NCBI GenBank assembly: GCA_037783415.1
Contig: JAZGTN010000177.1
Location: 1,116,001-1,180,000, forward strand
Reading direction: 5' to 3'
Length of the DNA stretch: 64,000 bases
Origin: Leptasterias polaris
Lineage: Eukaryota > Echinodermata > Asteroidea > Forcipulatida > Asteriidae
Within the stretch, counting starts at the first letter, position 1. Every line of letters starts with the position of its first letter. Of this stretch, positions 44,517 to 55,865 are shown piece after piece. The notes under the pieces were generated by a model. The model was not told the origin of the DNA. It made no database searches and worked only from the letters and a program-made list of their open reading frames with translations. Both the position numbers and the translations under genes were made by a program.

Positions 44517-45790
44517 CTTTAGTGGCTGAATTCGGTTCTCAATCCCTCAAAATTAGAATCGTGTTTGTTAAGAATAGAACTCATGTTGTCAAATGTCACT
44601 CTGTCACACTAAAAAACTAAAACAACCGCTTGATCACTTGTCCGTTTCAAGAGGGCGCTGTACTCATTAAATTTGTGGACACTATTGGGGATGTGGAACG
44701 TGTCCTTCCTCTATTTTGTGCAGTTCCCCAAATAATGTTCGTGTGTCCCCCTCCTTGAAATTTTGACTGTTTATATTAACAATTTAATTGTTTTTACATT
44801 CATTTCAGATTATCTTAATATAATTTGTATACATCGCTCAAAAGGGGTTTGTTTAGCAATAAGAGAACATAAATGAAAACTAAAGATTTAACTGACCTGA
44901 AGTGCCCCCCTCAAAAAGTGCACCCCACCTACACCCTAAAAGTTTAACCTAGTTTCCTTCCTCCATGGTTTCAGCATTGACCCCAATCAAACTCCCTAAA
45001 TTTTGCAACACAAACTTCAAAAGTTTCTGAAGTTATCCCATAAATAGTGAAATGTAAATTACTATTGTTGTTGAGCTTGAACTGTTATGAACTGGAGGTC
45101 GAATTTCTACATCCTTGAACACAAATTTAGAAACTCATAGTTCATCTACGTCTCTGAAAATGTATCATAATTAGCATGCACGATTTGCTACATTAGGCAT
45201 TTCTTATGGGTGAAACCGGATCTATGGGGCAACGTACGTTAAGAACGTTCAGTGACAAAAACCCACAATTATCAGGTAGGTTTTTGAAATGAAATTTCCA
45301 CCATGGACACATTCGCGCACAAAACGTCCGTCGCTGCAAATAAATCCAAGAAAAATGTCCGGTATTGTTTTTATTATGCATTGTATATAAAAAAAACACA
45401 CCTGAAATTAAAATGTTTGCAGTGGTGATGATACTAGATAGAGCATTTCAATGTTTTATTTAATCACCCGTTCTAATAATGGCGTGTACCCGAAATGCGA
45501 TTGCAAATAATTGTTGCACACTTCTTCCCATCCTCACCCAGTCATTCAGGTTTGGGGGGAAATATTAGCCGGAACAATTTGTTTACTTTATCACTTATGA
45601 GTGAAGTTAGCTATTGAAATTTGTTAGGGCCTAATGACATTTTTGCACAAACACTTCAAAAAGGAAGATCGATTACTCTTGCCGTGTACCCCAATATTAT
45701 AATAAAAAATATTCCATTGAGCATGGCGATTAAAAAGTAAACTCATCAACTGAAGACAACAAATTATTTTTCAAACAAATTTACAGAACT
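44517..45790. other. Interval between CEP63 and H2B, likely CEP63 5' UTR and promoter at its left
   Basis: Sequence just upstream of the CEP63 ATG is presumably 5' UTR and promoter, but no TATA box or clear initiator is visible. No gene is supported on either strand between here and the H2B 3' stem-loop. Confidence 0.4.
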
Positions 45791-45800
45791 AGGAATTATC

Positions 45801-45835
45801 TCTTTTTGGAAGATGTGGTGGCTCTGAAAAGAGCC
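45801..45835 (-). terminator. H2B histone 3'-end stem-loop and downstream element
   Basis: Reading on the minus strand, ggctcttttcagagcc (45835-45820) followed by accaca is the canonical replication-dependent histone mRNA stem-loop bound by SLBP. The purine-rich ccaaaaagaga beyond it (45810-45800) is the U7-type downstream element. These direct cleavage without polyadenylation. Confidence 0.95.
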
Positions 45836-45865
45836 GGTTGGTTTTGAGGCGTACAAATACACCGT

Positions 45866-46237
45866 CTATTTGGAGGTGGTGTACTTGGTGACAGCCTTGG
45901 TTCCCTCGCTGACAGCGTGCTTGGCCAGCTCACCGGGCAGGAGGAGACGGACTGCGGTCTGGACCTCACGGCTGGTGATGGTGGACTTCTTGTTGTAGTG
46001 GGCCAGGCGGGAAGCCTCGGCGGCAATACGCTCGAAGATGTCGTTGACAAAGCTGTTCATGATGCTCATGGCACGGCTGGAGATGCCGGTGTCGGGGTGA
46101 ACCTGCTTCATCACCTTGTAGATGTAGATGCCATAGCTCTCCTTTCTCTTTCTGCGTCTCTTCTTGGTGCCGCCTGGCGGTGCTCCCTTAGCCTTACCGG
46201 CTTTCTTCTGTCCCTTTCCACTTGGCTTGGGTGGCAT
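45866..46237 (-). CDS. H2B: Histone H2B (replication-dependent)
   Basis: A core histone that pairs with H2A in the nucleosome. It is an intronless frame of 123 aa, normal for the family. The tail [20 protein letters not shown] leads to a basic [20 protein letters not shown] stretch and the histone fold, ending AVTKYTTSK with the conserved ubiquitination-site lysine region. The start at 46237 is chosen because family proteins begin MPPKPSG; the upstream in-frame ATG would add 16 unrelated residues. It is divergent from H2A with 420 bp between starts. Nearly the same sequence is known in starfish. Confidence 0.98.
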   Translation of the reverse strand: MPPKPSGKGQKKAGKAKGAPPGGTKKRRRKRKESYGIYIYKVMKQVHPDTGISSRAMSIMNSFVNDIFERIAAEASRLAHYNKKSTITSREVQTAVRLLLPGELAKHAVSEGTKAVTKYTTSK

Positions 46238-46657
46238 GATTGTATTCGGTTGTTCGCAAAATTTGCAGAATGACGGCAAGCACAAATACTCGACATTAAA
46301 TACTTATTCTATATGCAAATTAGGATCCTGTGAAGATTTGTCGTGAAAATTTATCCGATCGCCCGCTGAAATTTCCCCCTCAATTTTACGAAACATGATT
46401 GGCTGTTGTGTGACTGTGAGTCACAAAGGCTGTGTGGACGTGGATGTGTATGTATGCGGGTCGTGTGCAAACACAAGTCAAAACCCGGTGAAACAGGTGC
46501 ACAAAGGGGGTTCGTAGTAGGCGGGCTTTCGGAAACTCGTGTTATGATTGGTCAATGCATGGATCCTCCGTTGGAGTCCTGAAAACCGTATAAATAGCAG
46601 ACCTGCACCTTTACAGGGCATTCGTTTTCGTTCTATTAAATACACGAAATAATCATC
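46238..46657. promoter_or_regulatory. Bidirectional H2B/H2A promoter
   Basis: On the H2A side a TATA box tataaata lies at 46589-46596, about 62 bp before the ATG. On the H2B side an octamer atgcaaat (46313-46320; minus-strand ATTTGCAT), the Oct-1 site typical of H2B promoters, lies about 80 bp upstream of the H2B ATG. CCAAT boxes (as ATTGG) are at about 46393 and 46547. The shared layout suggests coordinated S-phase expression. Confidence 0.85.
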
Positions 46658-47035
46658 ATGTCTGGACGTGGTAAAGGAGGAAAGGCACGCGCTAAGGCAA
46701 AGAGCCGTTCTGCAAGAGCTGGGCTTCAGTTCCCCGTGGGCCGTGTCCACCGTTTCCTTCGCAAGGGCAACTACGCCCAGCGAGTGGGAGCTGGTGCCCC
46801 AGTCTACTTGGCTGCCGTCATGGAGTACTTGGCCGCTGAGATCCTCGAGTTGGCCGGTAACGCCGCCCGTGACAACAAGAAGACAAGAATCAATCCTCGC
46901 CACTTGCAGCTCGCCATCCGCAACGACGAAGAGTTGAACAAGCTTCTCAGTGGAGTCACCATCGCCCAGGGTGGTGTTCTGCCCAACATCCAGGCTGTTC
47001 TTCTGCCCAAGAAGACCGCCAAGGCTGCCAAATAA
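46658..47035 (+). CDS. H2A: Histone H2A (replication-dependent)
   Basis: A core histone forming a dimer with H2B. It is intronless, 125 aa, beginning [20 protein letters not shown] and ending PKKTAKAAK. It has the H2A fold with [20 protein letters not shown] and acidic-patch residues ([20 protein letters not shown]). It lacks the SQ(E/D)Y tail of H2A.X and is not H2A.Z-like. Residue 79 (counting Met) is Asn in TRINPRHL, where nearly all H2As have Ile. Confidence 0.98.
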   Translation: MSGRGKGGKARAKAKSRSARAGLQFPVGRVHRFLRKGNYAQRVGAGAPVYLAAVMEYLAAEILELAGNAARDNKKTRINPRHLQLAIRNDEELNKLLSGVTIAQGGVLPNIQAVLLPKKTAKAAK

Positions 47036-47064
47036 GCGCTGAATACTCGGCTCTAAAATCAACC

Positions 47065-47103
47065 GGCTCTTTTCAGAGCCACCACATCTTCCAAAAAGAG
47101 AGT
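47065..47103 (+). terminator. H2A histone 3'-end stem-loop and downstream element
   Basis: ggctcttttcagagcc at 47065-47080 is followed by accaca and ccaaaaagagag. It is the same SLBP stem-loop and U7 element arrangement as on the H2B side. Confidence 0.95.
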
Positions 47104-47284
47104 TACACCTTGTCAAAAACTGAAGTCTAATAAAAATTAAACGCAAGAATTTTTTTTAATTAAAGGTGTTCAGGTCAACATTTTATCAATGGAGTAGGGT
47201 GCTGATTTTGGTGTCAAATTAAAGGGAATGCACCTTTTAAATGGAATCGATAGGTGAAGTTGTATTGTTGCTTGTGTTGGCCGA

Positions 47285-47323
47285 ATAAATAATAATAATA
47301 ATAATAATAAATAATAATAATAA
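47285..47323. repeat. (AAT)n-type microsatellite
   Basis: Runs of aataataata broken by single taaa steps, just downstream of the H2A gene. Confidence 0.9.
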
Positions 47324-47479
47324 GTACTTTTTGACTTACACCATTTTTAATATCGTAATATGGTCGTTAGGCTGAGGACGTATTCACAATATATTATCTA
47401 TAGGGCCTATGGCACCAAATTGGGCCTAAATAAGACAATAGAAAACGCTGTTTTCAACACCATTTCAACATTTATTAAG

Positions 47480-47940
47480 ATTTCCATACCAAATTTTCAG
47501 AATATGTTAATGTTAATGTGGATTCAATAAATAAATTTAAAAAAAGGTTTTTGTGCGAGATTTTCCTCCCCAGTTGCCATGGAAACCGTATGAAGGTCAA
47601 CGACCCAATTTTCAAAGAAAAACACGGATTTGTGAATAACTCTTACATTTTTGAAGATATCGTCACCAAACTTTCAGAAGAGGCTGTATGTAACATCCAT
47701 TCAATAAATACAAACTATTAACTCTTGTAGTGTAATGTTTTCCTCCCAGTTGCCATAGAAACTGTATGAAAGTCAACGACCCAATTTTAAAAGAAAAACA
47801 CGCATTTGCTTATAATTCTTACATTTTTAAAGATATCATCACCAAACTTTCAGAAGAGGCTGTATGTAACATGCATTCAATAAATACAAATTATTAACTC
47901 TTGAAGTGTAATGTTTTCCTCCCCAGTTGCCATGGAAACC
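47480..47940. repeat. Tandem duplication, about 177-bp unit, 2.5 copies
   Basis: The word cagttgccat recurs at about 47571, 47747 and 47924. Matching long blocks include gtcaacgacccaatttt and accaaactttcagaagaggc. A more degraded fragment near 48160-48330 repeats some words. No coding role is seen. Confidence 0.85.
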
Positions 47941-48139
47941 ATGTGTAGATGAACCAGAGTTAATAGTTTCACAATCCACTCTCGCTCCAAATACCGTCAT
48001 CCAACACCAACTGCCACCAGAAGTAATTTTTCCCAAACACGGCAAGAGACTGGAACCAGCTACCATACTCCACCACCAGTATCCCAGACTCACGACTAAT
48101 AACTCGCATTGAGTGTTGCTGCAGTTGGAGCTTATCATT

Positions 48140-50840
48140 TATCTAATCAAGATCAAGATCAGATCACCGACCCAATTTTCAGAGAAAATGCTTATTTTTA
48201 TGTTATTTTTTTGTAGATAAAACAAAAAAATCATTAAAAGCTGCCAGAAATTGATGCATGTAATTTTGTAACTATTTTTTCCCTTTTTTTATTGATTGTT
48301 TTCCTCCCAAGATGATATGGATACCATGTTATAGTCAAATAAAAGACACACGTCATCTCCATCGTCATCTGCCATGCCCATAATATTGTCAAGATGATCT
48401 GAAAAATAGTTAAAAGAAATAATTAAATAAATTAACTTACTTAGTTTGGCCTCAATTAATAATTTTGTAACAGCCAAAAACAAAAATAGTTGCTGTTCAA
48501 TTAATTTTAATTCCAAAATTTGAAACAAAAGTTCATTAATTATATAAAAAAAATTATAAATACGTTTTAAAATGAACAACCCGCATAAATAATGTATTCA
48601 ATAATACTACCTCCCCTCTTTTATGTAAACACACTGTCACAAGAGGGCTTTGATTTATGTGAATATTTAGTTAAGTTTTCCTTCACGCAATCGTATCTCG
48701 GCTTCTGTAGTACTTGTTGACATGGAGTAAACGCTCATGTGTCAATCAGGCATCAGGGGCAAGGGTGGGAAACCAGTCTAATCCGACAGTGACGTCAATT
48801 TTCGCCGATCGGCGGTCGAAGTTGGCCGAGCGCCGGATTTTGCAAAAAACCCGGCCCGAAAAGTGCATCTCGTGTAGCTTCGGCGTGCGTTCGGTAAAGC
48901 TGGGCGGAGCAACGGCCGTTCATTCATGAATTTACCAGGGCTGTGGTATCGGCGTTTCTATACTTTTGTGTACATGATCGTAAAGCTGAGATTTCAAGCT
49001 TTCCGTTCGTATAAAAAATGTCGCAATTGAATAATGTTTTACTTCTTTTTCAATGAGTTGAAAACATGGTATTTTCTGCTCGATGAAGGTGGTCTGTGTG
49101 CGTGCGACACGGTGCGTGTCTTCACTTTGCAATGGAGAGCTGAAAAAGTAAAAATTAATATTTTAGGACTGGGACTTGGGAGTGAGAGAAATTAATATTT
49201 TAATTTAGGTTTCAGTTTTAAAGTGTTAAAGAAACAATTTGGAATACTGTTCACCCAGTCGCGATGCAGACGTGTACGTGTATGAGAGACCTAATCATAT
49301 TGAGACTAAATGTATTAGTGACTGCACTGCAAACTCTTTTTATCTCTGCCCGTGCAACGGCAGATATATTGTCCTTGTGCTGGATATTCTTCTTCTTCTT
49401 CTCCTTCTTCAGTCAGGCCGTTTGCGAAACCACGGCCTGGGCCATGGGCTTGGGCTTGGGCTTGGGCTTATGCGCCGTCAAAAATATGCGTGCTTGCCGC
49501 CGTACGGGGCTTCAAACAGGCAGACAGAGCCCAAGCCGGAGCCCAAGTGGGAGCGCAAGCTCAAGTCGTGGTTTTGTAAACGGCCACAATTGGAACAAAA
49601 ATGGTACCCAGATGTCGGGCCGTACTTAAAACAACCGACAACTGGCGACAACAACTGACAACTTGTTAACATGCAAGTAGTTGCAGCTCACACTGTGGTC
49701 TGTTGTCGGCTTTTTAGTCAACTTCTGCAGCGCAACTGGATCGAGGAAATCTCGCCAACACCGCGTCTATATGTTGTCTATATGTTGTCTATATGGGCAG
49801 AGATCCGTATTTGCTCAAATACAGCTCACGTGTTTTCTAGTTTATAATTGTTATGCACTTAGCATAACACAGTTATTCAATTTCACTTTTTAGGGCATTC
49901 AACAAACTTGTTAAATTTTAATCATTAGACGCGTTCATTTTAGCAATGCGAAATCCACATTCAAATTAGCATAGTCGCTACTACAGAATTCTTCAGAAAG
50001 CTGCTGCGTATTTGCATACCGTCCGAGTCAGCATGGGTTGGGTTGAATTGTTATCTTTTTAAACGCATGAGTGACGCTAATGATTATGAACAATTGCTAA
50101 AAAAATGAAATGAACCGTGTAAGGATGGAGCTATACCATACATGTAGGCCCTACGTTTCGCGACGATGCGTTAAGGTTTACAGTTAGCTAGTTGAGCTTC
50201 CTGGCCCTCCGAGCCATCTAATGGAGATTAATGCGTTGCAATTTTGTGTGATGTTTATTTTGTTCTACATCACTTTTTTCTCAACCCCAAAACATAAAGG
50301 TGGACTGATTACATGTAAAACGAACAATGTAATAAATTAATATGAAATCTGGAAACTTATGAGAAAACAAAGACATATTGCTTCGATTCCTTCGTAGTGT
50401 CTTAAAAGCCCAGATTCTCGCAAAAACACGTACGCCCTCAAGGTCATGCAACTTTTGATGGACTTTTCAATAACGCACGAAAAGGAACAACGCGACGTTT
50501 AAATTTGCTGCTAATTTAACGGATGTGGACAGGAAAATCTACCTAAGTTAATACCGTACACATTCTTTGGCTCGTAATCCATCGAATCAATATAGTTTAA
50601 CTTATGTAGGTTTTCCCGGTCTTTCATTTTTGCTTTGTGTATAACAAATAATCTCTTGCGCCGTCAGATTAAAAAGAAACATTTGAAAAGGTACAAGGGT
50701 TCACTTAATTAATTGAGAATCGCATTAAGAATGTTCTTTGACAGCGATTGTGAGTGTTATTATAAATTGAAGACTGCCTGGCACTTTTCACTTTTCTGAG
50801 TACAGTTGCATGGATGTCTGTCATATGACTAGGCCTAAAT
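48140..50840. other. Interval with no recognised gene
   Basis: Overlapping frames of up to 139 codons at 49239-49658 run through a gcttgg hexamer repeat (about 49445-49470) and show no known domain. A (ctt)n tract lies near 49390. I see no splice-consistent gene model here. Confidence 0.5.
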
Positions 50841-50842
50841 GA

Positions 50843-51268
50843 CGTAAGGTACAACAACCAAGATCAGTTACGATTTCATCAATAATCCATCGTAACAATC
50901 AATCAGTGTCCCAACGGAAGAAGGTGTATGATTCCAATGATCTGCTGAAATCTATTGCCAAGCGCAACAATTGGGACTTTATTGACAATGGGAACATAAA
51001 CCCAGACCACCTTATATTGGATGGCGTGCACCTCAACACCACAGGAGTACGTCTACTGGCCAATAACATTATACAACACATCGCCGGAGCCGGACCATCA
51101 GAAAACAGAAGTACACGTACACCATCGCATGAAACTACGCCGCAGAGAACACCCTTTGGCGATATCATGTATTCTGATGTAGTCAGAAATCCATCTGCAA
51201 CTTGTCTAGATGTTTCGACGGTTTTCCGGCCATCCAACCAATACTACCCACACCCGCAGCCGAAGTGA
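50843..51268 (+). pseudogene. LINE ORF1 protein fragment, SGNH/GDSL-esterase C-terminal part
   Basis: The open frame after the TGA at 50840-50842 reads VTISSIIHRNN, a SGNH-hydrolase block, then NDLLKSIAKRNNWDFIDNGN, then LDGVHLNTTGVRLLANNI, where D and H are the catalytic Asp/His of such esterases. CR1-type ORF1 proteins carry this domain. The nucleophile-Ser half is missing. It ends at 51268, overlapping ORF2 by 67 nt in another frame. Confidence 0.75.
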
Positions 51269-54200
51269 CGTCAATCCCCCCGACGTCAACCACGACTCAG
51301 CTCGCTATTCCAAACCAAACCATCCAACGTCCATCATCGAGACCAAGAATGGATCCAATACCTAGACAAGGTCAGAGAACTACTAAACCCACAGAGCAGG
51401 ACTCAAAAGTAAACTTAATAGATGGCATCATTCAAAATCGAGGTAAAAGTGGTTTTTCATTCGCGCACCTTAATGTAAGAAGTATAATGAATAAACTTGA
51501 CCATTTTAAGATATTAATGTCTAAAAACCCATTTGACATCATCTGTTTAAATGAAACCTTTTGTGATGCCTCAATCTCCGATGAAGAGATAAATCTCCCC
51601 GAGTACTCAATTGTCAGAAGAGATAGAAACCGTCACGGTGGAGGGGTTGCAATGTATATCCGAAATAATTTCACTTTCATCCGCCGTGACGACCTAGAAA
51701 CAGATGATGTCGAGTGTATATGGGTTGAACTTAAATGTAAGCAAAGGCAGCCTATACTCATAAGTTCTATTTACAGGCCACCGTCAAGTTCTGTTGGGAT
51801 TATAGATAAACTCGGTGATATTATAGATAGAGCCTCTTGTGAATGTAAAGAAATTATTGTAGCTGGCGACTTTAATTGTGATGTGTCAGAGGACGATAAT
51901 GGTACTTCCTCAAACCCTATAATTTCATGTTTTAATCTGTTCCAAATGACGCAACTTATACATGATCCTACCCGCGTTACTGAACCGACTCGAACAACTA
52001 TTGATCTAATTTTTAGCTCTCATCCTGAACTCGTAAGTGAAAGTGGTGTCTTACCTGTCCTGATTAGTGACCACTATCTTGTTTACGGTGTGCATAATTG
52101 GAAAGCACCCCCAATAGAAGCCCGTTCAATTAACTTTAGATGTATAAAAGATATCGACAAGGACGCTTTTCAAAATGACCTCCTTAATGCCCCATGGGAA
52201 CATGTTCTTAATTGTCATGATATTGATGAAGCATGGTCCATATGGCACTCTTTGTTTATGAGTATTATTAACCTTCATGCACCAATAAAATCGAAGCGTG
52301 TTCGAGGTGCTTCGTTGCCTTGGCTCGATGGGGAAATTATGCAACTCATGCGATATCGCGATCTTGCAAATAAAACCGCAAAACGTTCGGGCTCCCCAAA
52401 TGATTGGAATGAATACAAAAAGCTGCGAAACAGGGTTACTGAACAAATTCGCAGCAAGAAAAGCGAATACTTTAAATCAACCATCGAGGAAAATAAAGGC
52501 AACTCATCCATTTTGTGGAAAAAGCTAAAAGAGGTCCTTCCCAACAAACGAAAAATTGTTCCAAAATCTATCCTTTCCCAGAATGGGGATTTCGTTGACG
52601 ATCTCGCCGACATTGCAGATACATTTAACGAACACTTTTCTACAATTGGAACTCGTATGGCTAGAAATGCCCCTCCATGTGAACTTGAAGTGGACGAGGG
52701 CCCTGTTCCCGACTCGCTCGCTGATAAATGCCTACTGCCTGATATTACAGAAGAGTATGTTCAAAAGCAAATATCATCAATGTCGGTCGGAAAAGCAACA
52801 GGTCCGGATGGAATAAGTGTAAAAATGATTAAAATAGCGTCACCGTACATTACTAAATCCTTAACTCACATCTTTAACCTATCGATAAGATGCGAACAAT
52901 ACCCTAAAGAGTGGAAACACGCCTTGGTCACACCTATTTATAAGGGTGGAGACAAATGTAATGCAACTAACTATCGGCCTATTTCCATACTGCCGATTAT
53001 CTCGAAGATCTTAGAAAGATGGGTACACTCAACTGTTTATTCATATCTTGATGTATGTAAAATAATTCCTAGTTGCCAGTCAGGGTTTAGACCCTTACAC
53101 TCAACTGAAACCACCTTACATGATTTAACGAACAAATGTTTTCAGGCTATGGAGAGAGGGGAAATGACAGGCACTGTTTTTATAGATTTAAGTAAAGCAT
53201 TCGATTCTGTTAATCATGCAATTCTGCTTGATAAACTTGACAGGGTAAATATATCAACCTCTGTAATCAACTGGTTTAAGTCGTATCTAACCAAACGTAG
53301 CCAGTCTGTGAATATTGAAGGAAAAGTATCTACGGCCCTACCACTAAACACCGGCGTACCACAGGGATCAATTTTGGGTCCACTGTTATTCATTATTTAC
53401 ACTAGTGACCTACCACTGTGTATCCCTCAAACGTGTAATTTGTTTATGTATGCCGATGACTCGACATTAACATGTAGTTCCACCAATATTAATGAGATAG
53501 AAAACAACTTGAATATAGCCCTAGGTCGAATTTACGACTGGTGTACCAGAAACAAACTAACAATAAACGCCAACAAAACAAAAGCCATGCTTATTGGAAC
53601 TAAGCAAAACGTTTGCAGTACTGACCTTGATGTCAGTATCGCTGGTAACCCGATCTTGAAGGTGAACTCTTGTAAATGTTTAGGTGTTATTATTGATGAC
53701 ACTTTAAGATGGGGACCCCACGTTGAATACGTAAAGAAAACTGTTTCCTCTAAACTAAGTATGCTACATAGAATCCGCGACTGTGTTCCACAAAGCAGCT
53801 TGCACTCTCTGTTTGTTAGCTTAGTCTTGCCTTCGTTAGACTATTGTATTACTGTATGGGGAGGACGGTACATGTCTCACAACAATATTCTCAACAAATG
53901 TCTTAAAAGAGCCGCGCGGATAATCCTTAAGTGTGCCTTCTTAACTCCCTCAGCCGATATGTTTACTAGACTTAATTGGATTTCGTTTATTGAGAGAGTC
54001 GAGTATAAAAAGGCTATTCTTGTTCACAAATGTATAAATAAAACCACTCCTTTGTATATGACAAATATATTCACACCACAAACGCAGATTCGTGAAACGA
54101 GACAATCCGCTGACATGAAGCTTAAGATTCCCTTTGCGAAAAAGGAATGTTTTGCCACAAGCTTTGCTGTAACTGGTACAATTTTATGGAATAACTTGTA

Positions 54201-54273
54201 TGTTCAATTGAGAACCACGACTTCTCTAACTTCATTCAAATCTGAACTTCGTAAAACGTTCATTAGTCCGTAA
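51202..54273 (+). CDS. LINE ORF2: AP-like endonuclease plus reverse transcriptase
   Basis: An uninterrupted 1023-codon frame; the first ATG is at 51349 (codon 50), so translation may start there or by re-initiation after ORF1. The N-terminal endonuclease shows HLNVRS (N91), LNETF (E118), AGDFNCD (D223, N225) and SDH (289-291). The reverse transcriptase shows YRPISILP (about 591), FIDLSKAFDSVNH (about 660), GVPQGSILGPLLF and YADD (about 749). C-terminal LNWISFIERVEYKKAIL and ILWNNL are usual in CR1/Jockey-like ORF2. All catalytic residues that I can place are intact. It nicks DNA and copies the element RNA by target-primed reverse transcription. Confidence 0.96.
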   Translation: MSRCFDGFPAIQPILPTPAAEVTSIPPTSTTTQLAIPNQTIQRPSSRPRMDPIPRQGQRTTKPTEQDSKVNLIDGIIQNRGKSGFSFAHLNVRSIMNKLDHFKILMSKNPFDIICLNETFCDASISDEEINLPEYSIVRRDRNRHGGGVAMYIRNNFTFIRRDDLETDDVECIWVELKCKQRQPILISSIYRPPSSSVGIIDKLGDIIDRASCECKEIIVAGDFNCDVSEDDNGTSSNPIISCFNLFQMTQLIHDPTRVTEPTRTTIDLIFSSHPELVSESGVLPVLISDHYLVYGVHNWKAPPIEARSINFRCIKDIDKDAFQNDLLNAPWEHVLNCHDIDEAWSIWHSLFMSIINLHAPIKSKRVRGASLPWLDGEIMQLMRYRDLANKTAKRSGSPNDWNEYKKLRNRVTEQIRSKKSEYFKSTIEENKGNSSILWKKLKEVLPNKRKIVPKSILSQNGDFVDDLADIADTFNEHFSTIGTRMARNAPPCELEVDEGPVPDSLADKCLLPDITEEYVQKQISSMSVGKATGPDGISVKMIKIASPYITKSLTHIFNLSIRCEQYPKEWKHALVTPIYKGGDKCNATNYRPISILPIISKILERWVHSTVYSYLDVCKIIPSCQSGFRPLHSTETTLHDLTNKCFQAMERGEMTGTVFIDLSKAFDSVNHAILLDKLDRVNISTSVINWFKSYLTKRSQSVNIEGKVSTALPLNTGVPQGSILGPLLFIIYTSDLPLCIPQTCNLFMYADDSTLTCSSTNINEIENNLNIALGRIYDWCTRNKLTINANKTKAMLIGTKQNVCSTDLDVSIAGNPILKVNSCKCLGVIIDDTLRWGPHVEYVKKTVSSKLSMLHRIRDCVPQSSLHSLFVSLVLPSLDYCITVWGGRYMSHNNILNKCLKRAARIILKCAFLTPSADMFTRLNWISFIERVEYKKAILVHKCINKTTPLYMTNIFTPQTQIRETRQSADMKLKIPFAKKECFATSFAVTGTILWNNLYVQLRTTTSLTSFKSELRKTFISP

Positions 54274-55509
54274 TATTCAGTCCCTGCCTGATTCCGTGAG
54301 GGATCCTTGGTTTCATTAGCAGAAAATAATAAGAATAATAATAATATTCCTGCAAATATGTCAGCATTTCCATTTATGAGATCTAATCTGTGCTGATCTA
54401 CGGAGTAGACAAACTTGGTTGCCATAAATATTAGGAACCGGAGGGGAATTTCCCCGTGTTTCTCTAAAAGAGTTTTTGCGGGTTTTTTGCCCCTCCCATA
54501 ATCAGCGAATTTTAGATTTCAAAATTGTATATTCACCCTATACACATTTTCTGAGTTCATTTTACCTGAGTAATATTTATACGTGTACAAGTTTTATAAT
54601 GTAATATTTCGATGTGCTTTTAATTTACCGTATTTGTAATTATGCTGTATGTTGTAATGTATGCAGGGCCCCAATGGAAACCAGTTTTAACTGTTTGGGC
54701 ATACCCTGGGTAAAGAAATGTAATAAATAAATAAATAAATAAACTTTTGATTTTCGTCTGCTTTCTGTCTTGTTCTTTTTCTTCGTATATCCTGGTAGAT
54801 CCTGGTTAAGCAACTGAGGAACGTGTTGCTAGTATAAACAAGACATGACTTTAAAAAAACTAATGAGTTTCTCGTCCCCGCCGGCCTCCTTTTTGGCCGC
54901 CGCCTCCTTTTTGTTTACTGTTTACTATTCAGAGAGAGAGAAAAAAAAATCTGATCTCTGATCTTAAATGGAAGATTTAAAGCTGAAATCATTTTTGGGG
55001 GATAAAACTGAGTGGCATCTCCTGAATCCAATTAAATAGGCCAAAATTAGCAGCTTTGCCTCAAGAATTCCCAACTTTCTCATTTCAATATTCTCAGGTG
55101 TGCAGTCCCTAGCTAGTTGAGGGCTAAAAGTGTGATTCTCCTGACTTAATAATTATATCAATGATCAGTGTCTTGGCACCAAACCCAGCGTGGCGTTCTT
55201 TTCAGAGCGGGCAGCAACTGTTGTCGAAGGTGATGGTGCTGCGATTCTCAGATCAGAAGGGTCTTACAGATCATTTGTTTTGTCATAAATTGCATCAGTA
55301 TACTCAAATAGCAAAATATCTGTGAGGCCAGCCATATTTAGCATGGCGGCAATCTTGGAAAAATTAGCTAAAAATTGAAAAATAGTAAATAGTAGAGCCC
55401 TGCCTCCTCCTTTTTTTGAAAAAGTCCGGACGAGAAACTCCTAACTTTTTTTACCTGGCCTAAAGGGCTCGGGTGCAGACATCACAACAGAGGGTAAACC
55501 AACAAGATA

Positions 55510-55865
55510 GTGACATACAATCTTTAAATAATAGCAAAATCGATTTCGATGCACATGCATTTATTGAGCATAACATTACATTGAAAAATACATTGTTTTA
55601 ACGGCTATTTTATAAGCTAAACAGTCTTGAATAATAGCTGAATCGTTTACACTGCACAGGCGTTTATTGAGCATATTATTACATTGAAAAATACATTGTT
55701 TTAACGAACATTTTTCTATCGACCCCTTGCAACATAATCTCAACAGTATTTCTGAATAATAGTTGAATCGTTTACACTGCACAGGCGTTTGTTGAGCCTA
55801 ACACAGTCATATTACATTAAAATAGATTGTTTTAAGGTTTTGTTTTTTACACTAGACCCCTTGTA
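55510..55865. repeat. Degenerate tandem repeat, about 105-130-bp unit, 3 copies
   Basis: The word acattgaaaaatacattgtt recurs near 55576 and 55681, with a variant near 55814. The blocks aatcgtttacactgcacagg and gcgtttattgagca also repeat. No coding role. Confidence 0.85.

Larger units (their letters stand above)
50843..54750 (+). mobile_element. CR1/Jockey-group non-LTR retrotransposon (LINE), 5' truncated
   Basis: Parts in order: C-terminal piece of ORF1 with esterase motifs, complete ORF2 with endonuclease and reverse transcriptase, a short 3' UTR, and a 3' tail of taaataaataaataaa near 54723-54740. The visible ORF1 starts inside the protein, so the copy is truncated at about 50.84 kb. No target duplication was identified. 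The intact ORF2 indicates a young copy. Confidence 0.9.

Noticed and set aside
46478..47146. 222-codon frame antisense to histone H2A
   Set aside because: It is the shadow of the GC-rich, conserved H2A gene on the other strand; no similarity to a known protein.
49239..49658. 139-codon frame and overlapping frames
   Set aside because: They run through simple repeats (ctt, gcttgg), have no domain and compete with each other in three frames.
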